DNA of 64,000 nt from Fusarium oxysporum f. sp. lycopersici 4287 (taxonomy: Eukaryota > Ascomycota > Sordariomycetes > Hypocreales > Nectriaceae): positions 1,676,309 to 1,740,308 of the forward strand of contig NC_030992.1 of NCBI RefSeq assembly GCF_000149955.1, read 5' to 3'. The stretch's first letter is position 1, and each line of letters begins with the position of its first letter. Made by a program: the position numbers and the translations under genes. This document shows positions 45,337 through 57,000 of the stretch, in pieces. Below the pieces are notes generated by a model that worked only from the letters and a program-made list of their open reading frames with translations, was not told the origin of the DNA and made no database searches.

Positions 45337-46296
45337 ATGTCGGCTGTTCAACTTTCTTTCTCTCTCCGCGTCTCTTCTGGCGTTAAGACTGTCCATCTTC
45401 TCGGCTCTTGGGACGGTTACGTCGGTCAGCTCCCTCTCTCCAAGGACAAGTCCTCCTCCAAGTCTGGCTCCTGGAAGGGCACCTTTCGATTCCAGAACTC
45501 AACTCTTGAGGCTGGCCAACGATACTGGTACTACTATATCATCGATGGTTACCATGTTGCCCACAACCCCAGCGTCACCTCAACCATCGAGCCCACCACT
45601 GGCCGTGAGCTGAACGTTCTTGACGTTCCCACCGACTCTCACAAGTCTTCGTCCCACCGCTCTTCATCTTCCAAGTCTTCCTCCAAGTCATCATCTTCTT
45701 CTTCCAAGTCCTCATCCAAGTCATCGTCGCACAAGTCTTCCTCTAGCAGCAAGAGCTCTTCCCACTCCTCCAAGGACAAGGAGTCGCGATCTTCGCGATC
45801 CTCACGCCACAGCTCTAAGCTCTCAGTTGACATCCCCAAGGGTCGCCCCCTGTCAATCTCCCAGATCCAGGCCCCCAAGCCCATGTCTCCCCATGCGACT
45901 AAGCACATCTTGGATGCTTCCTACTACGACAACGAGGAACTTGAGGAGCTTGCCGACCGCTTCGGCAGCGCCAACATCGAGGACGAGTTCATCACTGACT
46001 TCAGCACATCGCCAATCTCCTCCAGTGGTTCTTCTCTGTCCTACCGCTCCGACAGCTCTTCACCCAACTCGTCCCTCTCTGGCTACAGCACACCCGGATC
46101 CGACGTCAGCTCTTGCACTTGCGAGCGCTATGGTATTACTCGCAAGGGCGAGCGTGTCAAGCTCGACTGCGGCGGATCCCGCTGTGGCTACGATGATGAT
46201 AGTGATTCCATCTGCTCTAGTGGCAGTGAAGACGAATATGAGTATGAAGCCTCCGTCTCGCGCACCAGCTCTCGCCGCCACGGCGTGGTCGCATAA
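45337..46296 (+). CDS. CBM48/AMPK-beta-like domain protein with Ser-rich and acidic tails
   Basis: A single-exon gene of 319 aa. Residues about 1-97 form an E-set glycogen-binding-type domain: VKTVHLLGSWDGYVGQLPLS, then WKGTFRF, RYWYYYIIDGYHVAHNPS and a short strand into LNVLDVP. This is the pattern of the AMPK-beta/isoamylase N-terminal (CBM48) fold. A long poly-Ser/Lys tract (about residues 100-160) follows, then a region with KPMSPHATKHILDASYYDNE and an acidic C-terminus with a Cys cluster (SSCTCERYG...CGGSRCGY). The AMPK-beta C-terminal kinase-binding domain is absent, so it is not the Snf1-complex subunit. A role in glycogen or carbohydrate binding is inferred from the domain only. Confidence 0.82.
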   Translation: MSAVQLSFSLRVSSGVKTVHLLGSWDGYVGQLPLSKDKSSSKSGSWKGTFRFQNSTLEAGQRYWYYYIIDGYHVAHNPSVTSTIEPTTGRELNVLDVPTDSHKSSSHRSSSSKSSSKSSSSSSKSSSKSSSHKSSSSSKSSSHSSKDKESRSSRSSRHSSKLSVDIPKGRPLSISQIQAPKPMSPHATKHILDASYYDNEELEELADRFGSANIEDEFITDFSTSPISSSGSSLSYRSDSSSPNSSLSGYSTPGSDVSSCTCERYGITRKGERVKLDCGGSRCGYDDDSDSICSSGSEDEYEYEASVSRTSSRRHGVVA

Positions 46297-47304
46297 ACGC
46301 GCCAGTGTGTGGAGGGCTCTGTGGCAACAGGTTGAGAGAACCTCTAGCCGTTCATTCTTTAAATCGGGCATCCCCTGGCAGCACACTAGCGCCGGGATGA
46401 CACGACCTATGTTGTTGTGGTAATATCAGCAATCATTTTTCTGTTCCGACCTGCGTCACGCTGTAAGACGTGGATGGTACGCCGAGCTGGTCTCGTACGT
46501 TCCACCGCGCCGATGCGTTGATCGTCAGCTAGGTCGATGCTGCGGCCGTTCGGCGCAGTCCTCTCGTGGCTGCGCAGACGTAACTTTTTCTTCCTCACTC
46601 TGTTGGTTCTTGAGTGAGCTGGGAGTTCTCGAAAGAGGCTGCCCCAGAAGCAAACAATGTCAACGCATGAGAACCCCATCTGTCCTGACGATGGGATCCC
46701 GTCTCTTGCAGACAATATCTGGATGTGGTTCAGGGCCTGGCGATTGATGAAGGTCTAGACTAGCCATTACGAAGTATGAGGTGGATGATGAAGGACAGTC
46801 ATGAGCAACGATTTAATGAAGGAAATAGCTTAGCTGTCTAGGATAGATGACGATTGAATCTATTCATGAAACGAGATACGAGGCCTTGAGTAATAGAGCA
46901 ACGTGATGATGCATAGCTATCGATTTCGGTCTTTCGGTTCAATGTTAGTCCCCATCATATTCCACTTCTACTAGGTACTTAGGTACTAAGGTAGGGCCTT
47001 CAGGAGGCGGGGATCCAATCTTATGGCGGGGTAACTCCCTATCATCTATTGGACATTCATGTATTGCCCAGCTGTAGTATCACAAACTCATCTTCACCGT
47101 ACTTGTAACGTCTTTTCTACACATGACATTGCATTGATATCTCTGGTTTATGTAAGACGAGGCCTGAGGTCACCAGTGATTAGTCTCAAATTCAATTGAG
47201 TGCGTGTCAATTTCTTCCTCAATCACGCTCCGCTCCTTCGTTCATTCGTCGAGCTTCACTTAACACCGACCCGATCTCAAGTGTAGCATCACCCAACTGC
47301 AAAT
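46297..47304. other. Intergenic region upstream of the amidohydrolase
   Basis: About 1 kb with a TAGGTACTTAGGTACTAAGG-type cluster (about 46972-46995). Shadow frames end here from the CBM48 gene. No gene was seen. Confidence 0.5.
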
Positions 47305-48397
47305 ATGTCCGACGAGCAAATCATACTCCCCATCATCGACTCCCACATTCACCTCTACCCAGCGTCCGAAACCGACTCCCTCGCTTGGTACACCCCCGAT
47401 GGCCCTCTTGCCGGCCAACGTTCCCTGGAAGAATACCGCGAAGCTACCTCTTCGGCACCGTCTCTCCTAGGCTTCGTCTTTGTCGAGACAGACCGCAAGA
47501 ATGATGTTGAATCTGGCGCATCCGATGGCTCTGGCTGGGAGCAGCCTTTGGCTGAGGTCTCATGGCTCAAGCGTGTTGCGCTTGGCCAACCGCGCGAAGG
47601 AGAGGGCCACAGCCCTGAGGACGCAAAGTTGTGCCTTGGTATTGTGCCTTGGGCGCCGCTGCCAAGCGGTCCTGAGGTTCTAGAGCGCTATCTTGACCAA
47701 GTGAAAGAGGAAGCCGGCGATGCTTGGCCTAAGATCAAGGGGTTTCGCTACTTGCTGCAGGACAAGCCTCATGGCACCATGCTGGACGATAAATTCATCG
47801 AGGGCGTCAAGCTTCTTGGCCGACGAGGATTCACCTTCGATGTTGGCATTGATCAGCATCGACGTGGAAAGAAGCAGCTCGATGAGGTGATCGAGTTTGT
47901 TGACCGTGTTCACGATGGTGTTCCCGAGGAGGAGAAGGTCACACTGGTGTTAAGTTCGTGCAGCCCTTCTCCTTCCCCTACTTCATTCTAACAGTGTCTC
48001 CTTAGACCACCTCTGCAAACCCGACTTCAGCATCTATAACCTTACATCAGACCCCAGCTTCCACGCCTGGCGCACTGCCGTCTACACCCTCAGCAAAGAC
48101 TCTCACGTCTATATGAAGCTCTCCGGTGGCTTCTCCGAGATGCCTGACTCCCTACGAAACCAGGACCCCAACCATATCTTCGAGGCTACCCTCGGTTGGC
48201 TCGGTATTGTCCTCGCCACCTTTGGCCCCAGCCGTATCATGTTTGGGAGCGACTGGCCTGTCTGCACTGTCAACACCGACAATGCCTGGCCTAGATGGCG
48301 CAGCATCGTTGATCGCATGTGTTGGATGGCTACGCTGAGTGATGAAGAGCGCGCAATGATCTTTGGCGGTACGGCCAAGAAGGCTTATGACCTCTGA
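47305..48397 (+). CDS. Amidohydrolase-2 family protein, probably L-rhamnono-lactonase-like
   Basis: Exons are 47305-47953 and 48006-48397 (1041 nt, 346 aa) with one 52-bp intron. The metal motif HxH is His14/His16 in IIDSHIHLYP. His218 in NHLCKPD and Asp299 in FGSDWPVC are further metal or catalytic positions of the TIM-barrel amidohydrolases. SLAWYTPDGPL, KGFRYLLQDKPHG and YMKLSGGFSEM resemble fungal L-rhamnono-1,4-lactonases, which open the lactone in the rhamnose pathway. No other rhamnose gene lies nearby, so the substrate is inference. The N-terminal MSDEQ has no signal peptide, so it is likely cytosolic. Confidence 0.83.
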
Positions 48398-48856
48398 GCC
48401 GAGGAACGGCATTATCAGGGCAAATACTATATATATAAAAGCCTAAAGAAAGCTTCCTTAATGAGATACATGAGTGTAAATAAACGGAAATTCCCATAGC
48501 AAAATAATCATAACCCTTGATGTGAACGGATCTCGTGATTCACCTCAGAGACGATTTTATATCCGGCCTTTTGATAGAAGCTCCATATCTCAGGAAGAAA
48601 AAGAAAATCAACTATGTTCGAGAAACTCCAATCTACAACTAACATCCATTGTAAAATGCAACTCCGGGCGCCCATGACCATCAGTCGTAGAAAACGTCAA
48701 TAAACAATGTCATGCCAGGGCTCTAGAGTGAGCTCACGGCCTTCTCCGAGCATATGCCACGCAGAAAAACAGGCTCTAGTCATACAGTTTTATGTGTCAT
48801 TAGTTTTCGCGTTCATCTGCCCTTTTGAGGCTCATTGTGTTTCTCCCCGTCCAATA
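48398..48856. other. Convergent 3' region between amidohydrolase and TACC genes
   Basis: This 459 bp lies between two stop codons. No repeat or gene was found. Confidence 0.6.
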
Positions 48857-50980
48857 CTACTCTGCTCCACGTCCTCGGTAATTGCCCATCTTCTCAATGG
48901 AGTTCATAATGCCGCTACGGGCCATACCGCCTGGACGAGGCAAACCACCTGCGCTCTTTGTTCGCTCGTGAGGTGCTCGGAGTCCTGAACCTGGCGCGCG
49001 TAGTCCCGAAGCACGACTAACACTGCTTCTAAAGTGATCTGCACTTCGTTTTGGCGTCTTAGTCTCAGGCTCTCGGTCATGTTGTCTCTCATGAGGGTAA
49101 CGAGACGCAGACGGAGGCTGTTGAGGTTGTTGCTGGGGCTGAGGCTTTGGTGTCTGCGCAACAAAGCTCTGCATGCTCATCATCTCCTCGGCAAGTTGCA
49201 CAAGCTCTCCCTTCTCTACGCGCTCCTTCTCCAGCATACTGCGCAGTGACTCGTTGTCGAGCTGTACTGTATGGACAACTGCCTCAAGTCGTTGGATATC
49301 GGCGTTCAACTCCTTGATTGCTGCGCTGTCTCGGACTGCTTGGGCCTTGCGCTCATCGGCCTCAATGCTGTCGGGCTCGACTCTGGTCATTGTTGTATTT
49401 CGGCAGACGCGCAGACGTTCGTTCTCCTCGACAAGTTCTCTAATCCTGCTTTCAAGCTCATGGACACGCTTCTCCCACCGAGTCTCGTATGACTTCTTCA
49501 GGGCAGTGACCTTAGATTCGTGCTTGCTCTTATAAAGAGCATGAAGCTCACGAGCCACCCGCTCGACTGCAATCTCAACTTCGTGATTGGTGTCGTTTGG
49601 GCTCTTGGGCTTTTCGGGCGACGACTTGTCGGTGTCTTTCCCGGCACGCATACCCGCCATCTTACTCTCCGCCTCCTGGTGCAACATCTCGGCTGCCTCA
49701 CGTCGCTTCTCACTCTCTTCCAACTTCTGTTCGAGCTCTTCCTGTTCTCTTTGGCTCTCCACAATTTCTTCCTTGGCCTTCCGTAAGACATGTTCCATCT
49801 CACGACCTCGGTTCTCCCAACCCTCTTTCTCAGCAGTAAGTTGCTCTTTGATAGAGCGTTCCTCGCGGAGCTGCTCCTGGGACTCACCCACTCGCTTCTC
49901 TGCATCACCAACTGCGGCCTTGAGCGATTGCACTTCGGCTTCCTTACCACTCAATGAAGCTTTGAGTGAGCTGATCTCTGACAGAAAGTTTGATTTGAGA
50001 GACTCGAGTTCTCTCGCGGTGATGCTGGGAACGCTTCGAGGTGTAGGCATAGGGGGAATATCGAAGTCGATGAGGTTGGCAAATCCGCCACGAGAAGGCG
50101 TCGCAGTTACATCAGGTGCTGTGCGAGATGGAGAAAGCCCGCCCTTGGCCGGTGACTTTTGGGGTGATCTCTGAGGAAAACGCAGCTGCTCTGTAAAGTC
50201 CAGAAGATTCGTTGTGTTCCCTGAGTCGTGTCTCGGTCTGGCTCGTGACGTTCGTGATGGGGAGGGATCAGCTCGTGTGTTTGCCCGAGGCGTGAGACTA
50301 CCCATATCGGACAGTTTAGTGGGACTTTGGCCGAGTTTGGCAAACATGGTTAGGTTGGGCACAGCCGAGAAGGTACTGAAGGTACTGATCGCTGTATCGT
50401 CAGGGCATACGGAATCGTCGACCTCCATTTCTCCACAAGGGTTAACGTTGAGGGTGCCAGTAGTGACGTCCATGTCGTCCAGGCCGTCTTCCAGGACGCT
50501 CTGCTCATCTTCAAAGATCTCAATTGCGCGCTTGAGGCCTTCGTTTTGTCGCACTGCATCCTCTAGACTCATCGTGCTCTCTTGGGAGGCAGCGCGGGTT
50601 GTGTCGAGAGGGTTGCTGATCTTAACAGGAAAACGCTTCTCAGGAGACACCTTTCTAGGGCTACGAGCGTTGGGGCCTAGTCTATCTGTTGGTCTTCCGT
50701 CTCTCACCTCTCGCTGGTCGGTGAGGATCTTCAGCGGTGAAAGGGTCGCGCCAGAGAGGACTCGGGAGTGTCGTGATTTTGAGGGAGAATGGTTCTCCTG
50801 ATCGGAAAGTGCAGTATCGTTGAGGGCAGACACGAAAGGAGATGATCCCTGAGAGGGTTGGCTCTGTGATTCTGAGGACGTGGAGACTGTTCGTACCTCG
50901 TAGGAGTCGTACCGCTGAGCAGTAGCTGGTGTCTGGATATTGAGATTTGAATCTTGGGTGGGCGACAGTGGTGTTTCCAT
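48857..50980 (-). CDS. Fungal TACC / Slk19-type coiled-coil spindle protein
   Basis: A single-exon gene of 707 aa. Residues 1-310 are disordered and rich in SP/TP and SPxK-type CDK sites (SPRKVSPEKRF, GQSPTKLSDMG). Coiled coils cover about 320-448 and 465-610. The second contains HEVEIAVERVARELHALYKS and LKKSYETRWEKRVHELESRI, which I recognise as the fungal TACC domain (formerly the Slk19 kinetochore family). Relatives such as Alp7/Mia1 act at spindle poles and kinetochores with TOG proteins. The C-terminus is Arg/Gly-rich (RAPGSGLRAPHERTKSAGG), a possible microtubule-binding basic tail. The start METPLSPTQDSN at 50980 is the first ATG of the frame. Confidence 0.75.
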   Translation of the reverse strand: METPLSPTQDSNLNIQTPATAQRYDSYEVRTVSTSSESQSQPSQGSSPFVSALNDTALSDQENHSPSKSRHSRVLSGATLSPLKILTDQREVRDGRPTDRLGPNARSPRKVSPEKRFPVKISNPLDTTRAASQESTMSLEDAVRQNEGLKRAIEIFEDEQSVLEDGLDDMDVTTGTLNVNPCGEMEVDDSVCPDDTAISTFSTFSAVPNLTMFAKLGQSPTKLSDMGSLTPRANTRADPSPSRTSRARPRHDSGNTTNLLDFTEQLRFPQRSPQKSPAKGGLSPSRTAPDVTATPSRGGFANLIDFDIPPMPTPRSVPSITARELESLKSNFLSEISSLKASLSGKEAEVQSLKAAVGDAEKRVGESQEQLREERSIKEQLTAEKEGWENRGREMEHVLRKAKEEIVESQREQEELEQKLEESEKRREAAEMLHQEAESKMAGMRAGKDTDKSSPEKPKSPNDTNHEVEIAVERVARELHALYKSKHESKVTALKKSYETRWEKRVHELESRIRELVEENERLRVCRNTTMTRVEPDSIEADERKAQAVRDSAAIKELNADIQRLEAVVHTVQLDNESLRSMLEKERVEKGELVQLAEEMMSMQSFVAQTPKPQPQQQPQQPPSASRYPHERQHDREPETKTPKRSADHFRSSVSRASGLRAPGSGLRAPHERTKSAGGLPRPGGMARSGIMNSIEKMGNYRGRGAE

Positions 50981-52231
50981 TGTGATGCACGCTGAATCAA
51001 GGAAATGATAATCAAACAGTCAATGTGTAGTCACAGTTCCAGTCGGCAGAGGATATCGTTGACTTGATAGTCTGGTTCAAGCCACTTTTGAGCAGTGTTG
51101 CTTGTTTAGAAAGTCAAGTTCAACGGTCACCCGTTAACACCCAATATGTTGACTTTAGGTAGTTGACCCGACAACAACCAACAGTGGATCTCTCACGTGG
51201 TAATCATAATCATCATTCAACTACCTTGTAAATGGTTTCTAAGGTAAATACCAAGGTAAGTAGTTACAGGCAAGACGGCATGACATTCATTTCACCTACC
51301 GTTGCTTGGTTGCGTTATGACATGCAAATATTCCTTTCATCTCACAAAGTTATTACCAGACTGACTTGGAACTTAGGCACCTCTATGCCCACGTACGTGC
51401 TTCAAACACTTCTCACATTCACTTTGTATCACTCATCGCCGTGACACATTTACACAGGAATCTTGGCGCATATGATCCAACTCTCTAATTGTATCTATTC
51501 TCGAGAAAAAAAAACAGCTTTTATTGTTCCCTCATAATTCGTTACCTAATAAAGCAACACTTCCAAAAAAAACACACATATCGTCTGTGCCCGCGTTTTC
51601 TGGGCCACAGTGAAACGCGAGCACATAAGAAAAGAAGTGAAGAAATGAGAAATGTAAGATCGTAATTCGTAATTCAGAGCCTTTCCCAGGGTTTCTCTTC
51701 GGCGTCTTGACTTTCCAACATTTTGGGCTTGCCAAGACAGCTCAGTAAACAAGGGTCCCCTCCAAACTCATCATTCCCGCCTGGGCTCATTACAGGCAGT
51801 ACTGTCCCATAGTATGCGATCATATCGCATTTCGGAGTAAATCATCGAAGGAAAAACCTTGCTGCAGTGACTCTTTCCAGAAATTAAGCCTCCATGCAGA
51901 CCGTGACTCATTAGTCATTGTATATCCGTGACAGAGCATGCTAGATCAACAAAAAATCGGAAGTCGTGTCGTGAACTCGTCGGCATCATCTTTGGAATCA
52001 AGGGCTTTCCGATGAGGGACACTCCAGTGCCTAACAAAAAAGGAAAAAAGTTCTTTTTAATGGAAAAAAAAAAGGAAATTGAAAGAATGTGTTATCATGT
52101 CCCTGATTGTCGGAGATAGGACGTATCATAATTTTCGCTTGCACTGTTGAATGAGTGCACAGGGGAGATGCCACTGTTCCTTGCAAAACGTCGACAACAA
52201 AACACCGGGGGTCATCTATCGGCCCTGAAAA
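50981..52231. other. TACC upstream / StuA 3' intergenic region
   Basis: This 1.25 kb holds the TACC promoter and the StuA 3' UTR. It contains TAGGTA-type motifs at about 51155 and 51223-51300. No gene was seen. Confidence 0.5.
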
Positions 52232-54001
52232 CTAACCGAAAGATTGTTGTCTTCGAGGAGCGCTAATGGCAGAGGGAGGCCGAGCGCCAGTATCGTACAC
52301 CGGGGCAGAAGGATACGAAGGAGACGCAGCAACAGTGGATGCAGGTCGAGCCAAGTTGTCATAAACAGGAGCAGGGGCATAGGTAGGAGAGGTGCCGATG
52401 CTAGAATGAGGGCGGTTCATGGCGTCATACTGGGGAGCAGGGACACTCGTCTCCATGGTCTTGTGTCGCTTCAGGTCGAAGTTGTTCAAGTGATCATGTA
52501 CATTTGGGCCAGGTCGTGGCGTCTCCGCCTCATCATCTCGTCGTTTGTATGGACTCATGCCATTCATGACACCGGGCTGACCATACCCGTTGTGCAGGGT
52601 GTAAAATCCGCCAGGAGAAACCATGCTGTCATTCGATGTTATGGTTTTACGCCGCTTTACTTCGAAGTTGCCTGCGGAATCATGTCCATTGGGACTTGAT
52701 CGGTGAACATCATCATCCTCATCTCGACCTCGCTTGAGCATACCCCCGTCTCCATTAGCAAGAGGCTGATGATGAACATTCGGTAGAGGCTGAGCATATG
52801 CATTCGACAGACCAGGCATGCTACCAGGCATGTTGTTCATGGTGTCGTGTGCAGTATGCGCTGACCTATGAACCTCATCATCTTCATCTCTGCCCCGCTT
52901 GAGCATATCTCCTCCATTCTGCATAGGAGGCTGATGTACATTCGCAAGGGGAGGCTGTTGAGGGTATCCATTAGACATTGCATGCATGTTACTCATAGGA
53001 TCATGTCCATTAGAGACTGGTCGGTGCAGATCTTCTTCTTCTTCTCGTCCTCGTTTGAGCATACCACCTCCATTTGGCATGGGAGGCTGGGAACCATTTG
53101 TGAGAGGCTGGGGAGTGCTTGCAAGAGACTGAGGACCATTTGCAAGAGACTGAGGAACGTATCCCCCGGTTGGCAAACCAGGCATCATGGGGTGGTGCTG
53201 TCCAATTGAGGGCAAAGCATTGGGAGCAGCGGGTCTCTGACCACCGAGTCCTTCGTGCTTGCGGCGCTCGGCAGCTGCCATGACCTGACTGGTCCGGTTC
53301 GAGTTCGACGGATGATAAAGGAGTGCCCCTATGTTGTGGACAAACAAGGGGAAAAGGAGCTCTGTGATCTTCTCCTTGTTCGCAAAGTCTAGTGCACGGT
53401 CGTAAGGAATCCTGAGCCATCGTCAGTTAAACATCCAGCAATGGGTCTACAGATCCAACCACATGGGGATACATACCAGACACCTTTTAAGTGCATGGGA
53501 CCAATCTTAACGACATGGCGAACCTTTTCGCTTTTCAAGATGCCGTCCCTTCGACCTCGAGTCATGCCAGCGACGTTTAATAGTTTCGTGCCGTTAATCA
53601 TGTGGTTATCTGTACTTGAAGTCAGCTGCTGTATAGGGCGCTTAGGGGCATCAATTCTGACCTTCTCTCCGTGCTACACATATACCTCTAGCTTCCACCT
53701 GGAAGCAGAGGCTGCCTTCGTCTTCCCACAGGGTAGCCGTGACTCTGGGCTTCATACCGGGGGGATTATGCTGGCCAGTTGTGTCGAAAGCGCCATTATT
53801 ACTACTGTTACTGTAACCTGGCTGCTGCATTGCTCCTTGGTTGCTGAGCGCTGAAGGTACTGGCAGTACATTCTGGGGCGCGGGCATAGGAGTGGAGACC
53901 GCGGTAGTTGGAGCACCATTTGTAGAATAACCATAGCCGTACTGTGGTGTCGAGTAATGAGGTGAATAATACATGTCTGGCTGGGGATGGCCTTGGTTCA
54001 T
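52232..54001 (-). CDS. stuA: APSES transcription factor StuA
   Basis: A developmental regulator of conidiation and hyphal differentiation that binds DNA through an APSES (KilA-N-like helix-turn-helix) domain. Exons on the minus strand are 53662-54001, 53477-53609 and 52232-53411 (1653 nt, 550 aa), with introns of 52 and 65 bp. The start [20 protein letters not shown], the APSES domain at residues 85-190 ([57 protein letters not shown]) and the tail ending [13 protein letters not shown] are those I know from Fusarium StuA. The linker has three imperfect repeats of about 54 residues around MLKRGR-E/D-rich cores (starting near residues 272, 325 and 380). A bipartite basic patch FEVKRRKTI is a likely nuclear signal. 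Confidence 0.96.
52650..53085 (-). repeat. Three imperfect 54-codon repeats inside StuA
   Basis: Each unit carries NGG(G/D)MLKRGR followed by an acidic run, VHRS/LHRP, a HD(P/T)M motif and a Gln/Pro-rich spacer. Unit cores start near DNA positions 53062, 52906 and 52741, so the spacing is 156-165 bp and always in frame. This fits tandem duplication followed by divergence. Confidence 0.8.
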
Positions 54002-57000
54002 CGCGGAGGTGTTGTTGTTGTTTTCAATGGGGGATGATGGGGTGCGGCTGGTCTCAACGGTCGAGATACGGCGGTTGAGCACTCTGTTGGAGATAGAGGT
54101 AGGGCTGGCGTAACGTTAATATGGCAGCACAATTGCGAAGAGGAAGCAGTCGAGAAAGGATGACTGCAAACTCGAAGGAAGAGGAGGTGGACGGCAAAAG
54201 GGAAAGAGACCGGCAAAGAAAGAAAGAGAGAGAGAGAGAGAAAAGAAATAGAAAGAGAAAAGGAAAAGGAAAAAATCCCGAGAAGGTCAGGATCTTGGTG
54301 GTGAGAGGCAGAATGAAGAGATGGAACAGAGGAGGCAGGTGAGGTACGTACCTCAACTTGCTTGATCAATGGCCGTGGTAGAGGTACCCTCAGTACCCTC
54401 AGTACCCTCAGGGCCTTGAGCAATACCCGCCCCTCAGGCAGGCAGGTCGGGACGGGGGGGCAGACAGGCGATGGGGGAGTGCACTTTGGTGAGGAGTGTG
54501 AGGGAGTGTGGAGCATAAGAAACAGAATCAGAATTCATCCTTGGTGAGAAGGGAAGGGTGTGGCAGATATCCACCACAGATCCAATCCTATCAAGGGCAA
54601 AGAGGGGTTAATCCTTAGTTTAGTTAGTCTGGTTCAAGAGTAAGCGAGAGGCAGGAGAAGACCACCATCCATACGAAGTCCAAGAAAACCATTTCCTATG
54701 AGCAGACGAGATGCGGAGAATGATAAAGGGTATTCCAAAGTCAAGGAATGACTATTTCTTATGCAAAAGCTTTGAAAGGCCTGAATTGTATTGTTCATTT
54801 GACGAAATCATGCTCAACGGTCTGCGGCACTAAAAAGAACGACCATGCAGTATGTATGCACACGCACCCAATATGAGTCTATTTGGAGTGCAGTGGACCG
54901 CTTGCATGCTCTGCTCGTACCTTGAACTTCACGATTTGTGTGCATGGCACAGAATTGTCAAGGTTGATAAGGTCCAAAGCGATAAAGAAAAAACACGCCT
55001 AATTTCTAAGGCTGATAGCCTTCGCAATTGTTCATGTGTAACGTGTCTATCTCCTTTTGACTTCCGAAATCCTGGTATCCAAAATGGTCAACAATGAATT
55101 ATCTGAAGAATGAACTTGAAAACCCTTCTCACCGTACAAGCCGACATCGCCCTTGATTCTTCCAGGTGTGTGCTGGCGTGGATCATGAAATAGACTAGAC
55201 TATCTTTGGCCTGACCATGCACGGTACGATACCTACTGTGTTATGCTTGGGTTCAAGCTGAGACTCAGTGCCTGGGTACCTGCTGTCCTCAGGATTGAAG
55301 GCTTTTGATATCTCGTCTTTCTATGAGCACACAGCCAGACATGGCCTAGGTGCATGGTGTTATTCTTTAATTATTCCGTCTCCTTCATCTCATGGTCTAG
55401 AAGTGCTCAGAGAGATATACAGACAGTCCCTCCGCTTGTGGTATGCGCACTGGGCACTCTCCTGTCAACGCACAACAGAACCAGGGGACCATCCAGCTCT
55501 CAACCTGCACACAAACTCGGTGGAGGAAGGACTCTCTGTAGGGCGTTGTTAAAAGCTTAAGAGCGCTCCCAGCAATTTTGGTGGGTGGTGCGAGGGGTGC
55601 GGCTACAGGGGCAGAGGAAATTCATTGGGGTGTAGCCAGAACAGCGTAGCACCAGGCCACCTCAAAGTGCGTTGGGCGGAGGAGAGAGTTGATCATGGGG
55701 GTTTTCTCTGAGCGGCTGTTCGTACAGTTACCGACTGAGGTATCGCGACTGCAACTAGTACTGGGGTCTCTCCCTGGGCAGAGTGATCGGTCACCCAGAA
55801 TCCCAGTGGCTACAGGAGGCCACGGGGCCGGCAGGGCTACCCAGGCCACAGCGTGCAAGGATGAAGGATCCCGGGGGGGGACAGACGGGAGCGATGCTTG
55901 GTGTCATTAACCCCTGGCAGCTCAAACTCCGCTTACTCGCGCCAGCAGTTACTGTGCACCCACAGTGCACCTCAGCACCCGCTTGATGCGACAGGAAAAG
56001 CCCGCACGCAGCGTCGATTCAAGATACAACTTTGAGACGGACAGAAAGTAAGTCATAACATTGGATGCCATACTCAAATTCGCCATTGGGCGATGCAATG
56101 ATCATGAACATCTCTGAAGTTGCGCCTCAGATACCTGGGTTCAACTTGCCAATTCACCTACAACCCAAGTCACCTCGATCATAAGTCGTTCATAAACAGT
56201 GAGATTGACTACGTAGATCACATTACAAGGGTCAATTTGATTGGTTTTTTCTCTCCTCCGGGACCTTGTTGTCGTCCATTTCCCACTCAATCACATCAAT
56301 CCCTGGTTAGATGCTTCGCCTGTATACACAATTGAGGTAATACTGGCCAGGTTCTTTAACTGCAAGCATTCTCTGGATATTTCCGACAGGCTTACAGATA
56401 TTATTAGGAATCATTCATGTCAATTCCCCCTTGTCTCATCAGTAATTCTTCAGGCTGTAAACGATGGTTCTCGTTATCAAAGCATCCAAAAAAGGCTGTG
56501 AGTCTATCTGATGTCGTCCACGGCTGCGCTACAGTTCAGGTTGCCTTTGTGTCGCGTCAGTTTGTTGTGGGCTGGGCTTTTCTCATTTGTCTATCTGGTT
56601 GTGTTATTGCTTTCCTGTGGCCGTGTCATGTCGGTGTCGTGTTATGTGCTAGCAGTGTGTTGCGCTGTCGTGTTGTCTTTGTTATTGTGTGCTCTTGTCG
56701 CTTCAACGCCATTCGTCGGCTTTCAACTCTTGGTTGACTTCTTTCGCGCTCTCCTTCCTTCTAGCTCTTAGTTGCGGCACAGCACCGTGCAAACTACCCG
56801 AGGACTTTGCTCAACCCATGTGAAGTACGACCTGTATTGCGATTGAGTTTCCAGAGCTCTTCAACGAGGTTCATCCAATCAGAGACTTCGAACACCAACT
56901 AGAAGAGACTTAGCCAAAGGAAGGGAGAGGATAATGGCATCAGAGTTTGCGCTTCCAGATTCTCGGCGCTTCTGATCTTCCTGCTTTCTTACCCCCAAAT

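Noticed and set aside
45620..46423. 267-codon frame overlapping the CBM48 gene
   Set aside because: Out-of-phase shadow of a Ser/Lys-rich coding sequence; low-complexity Pro/Ser/Thr product.
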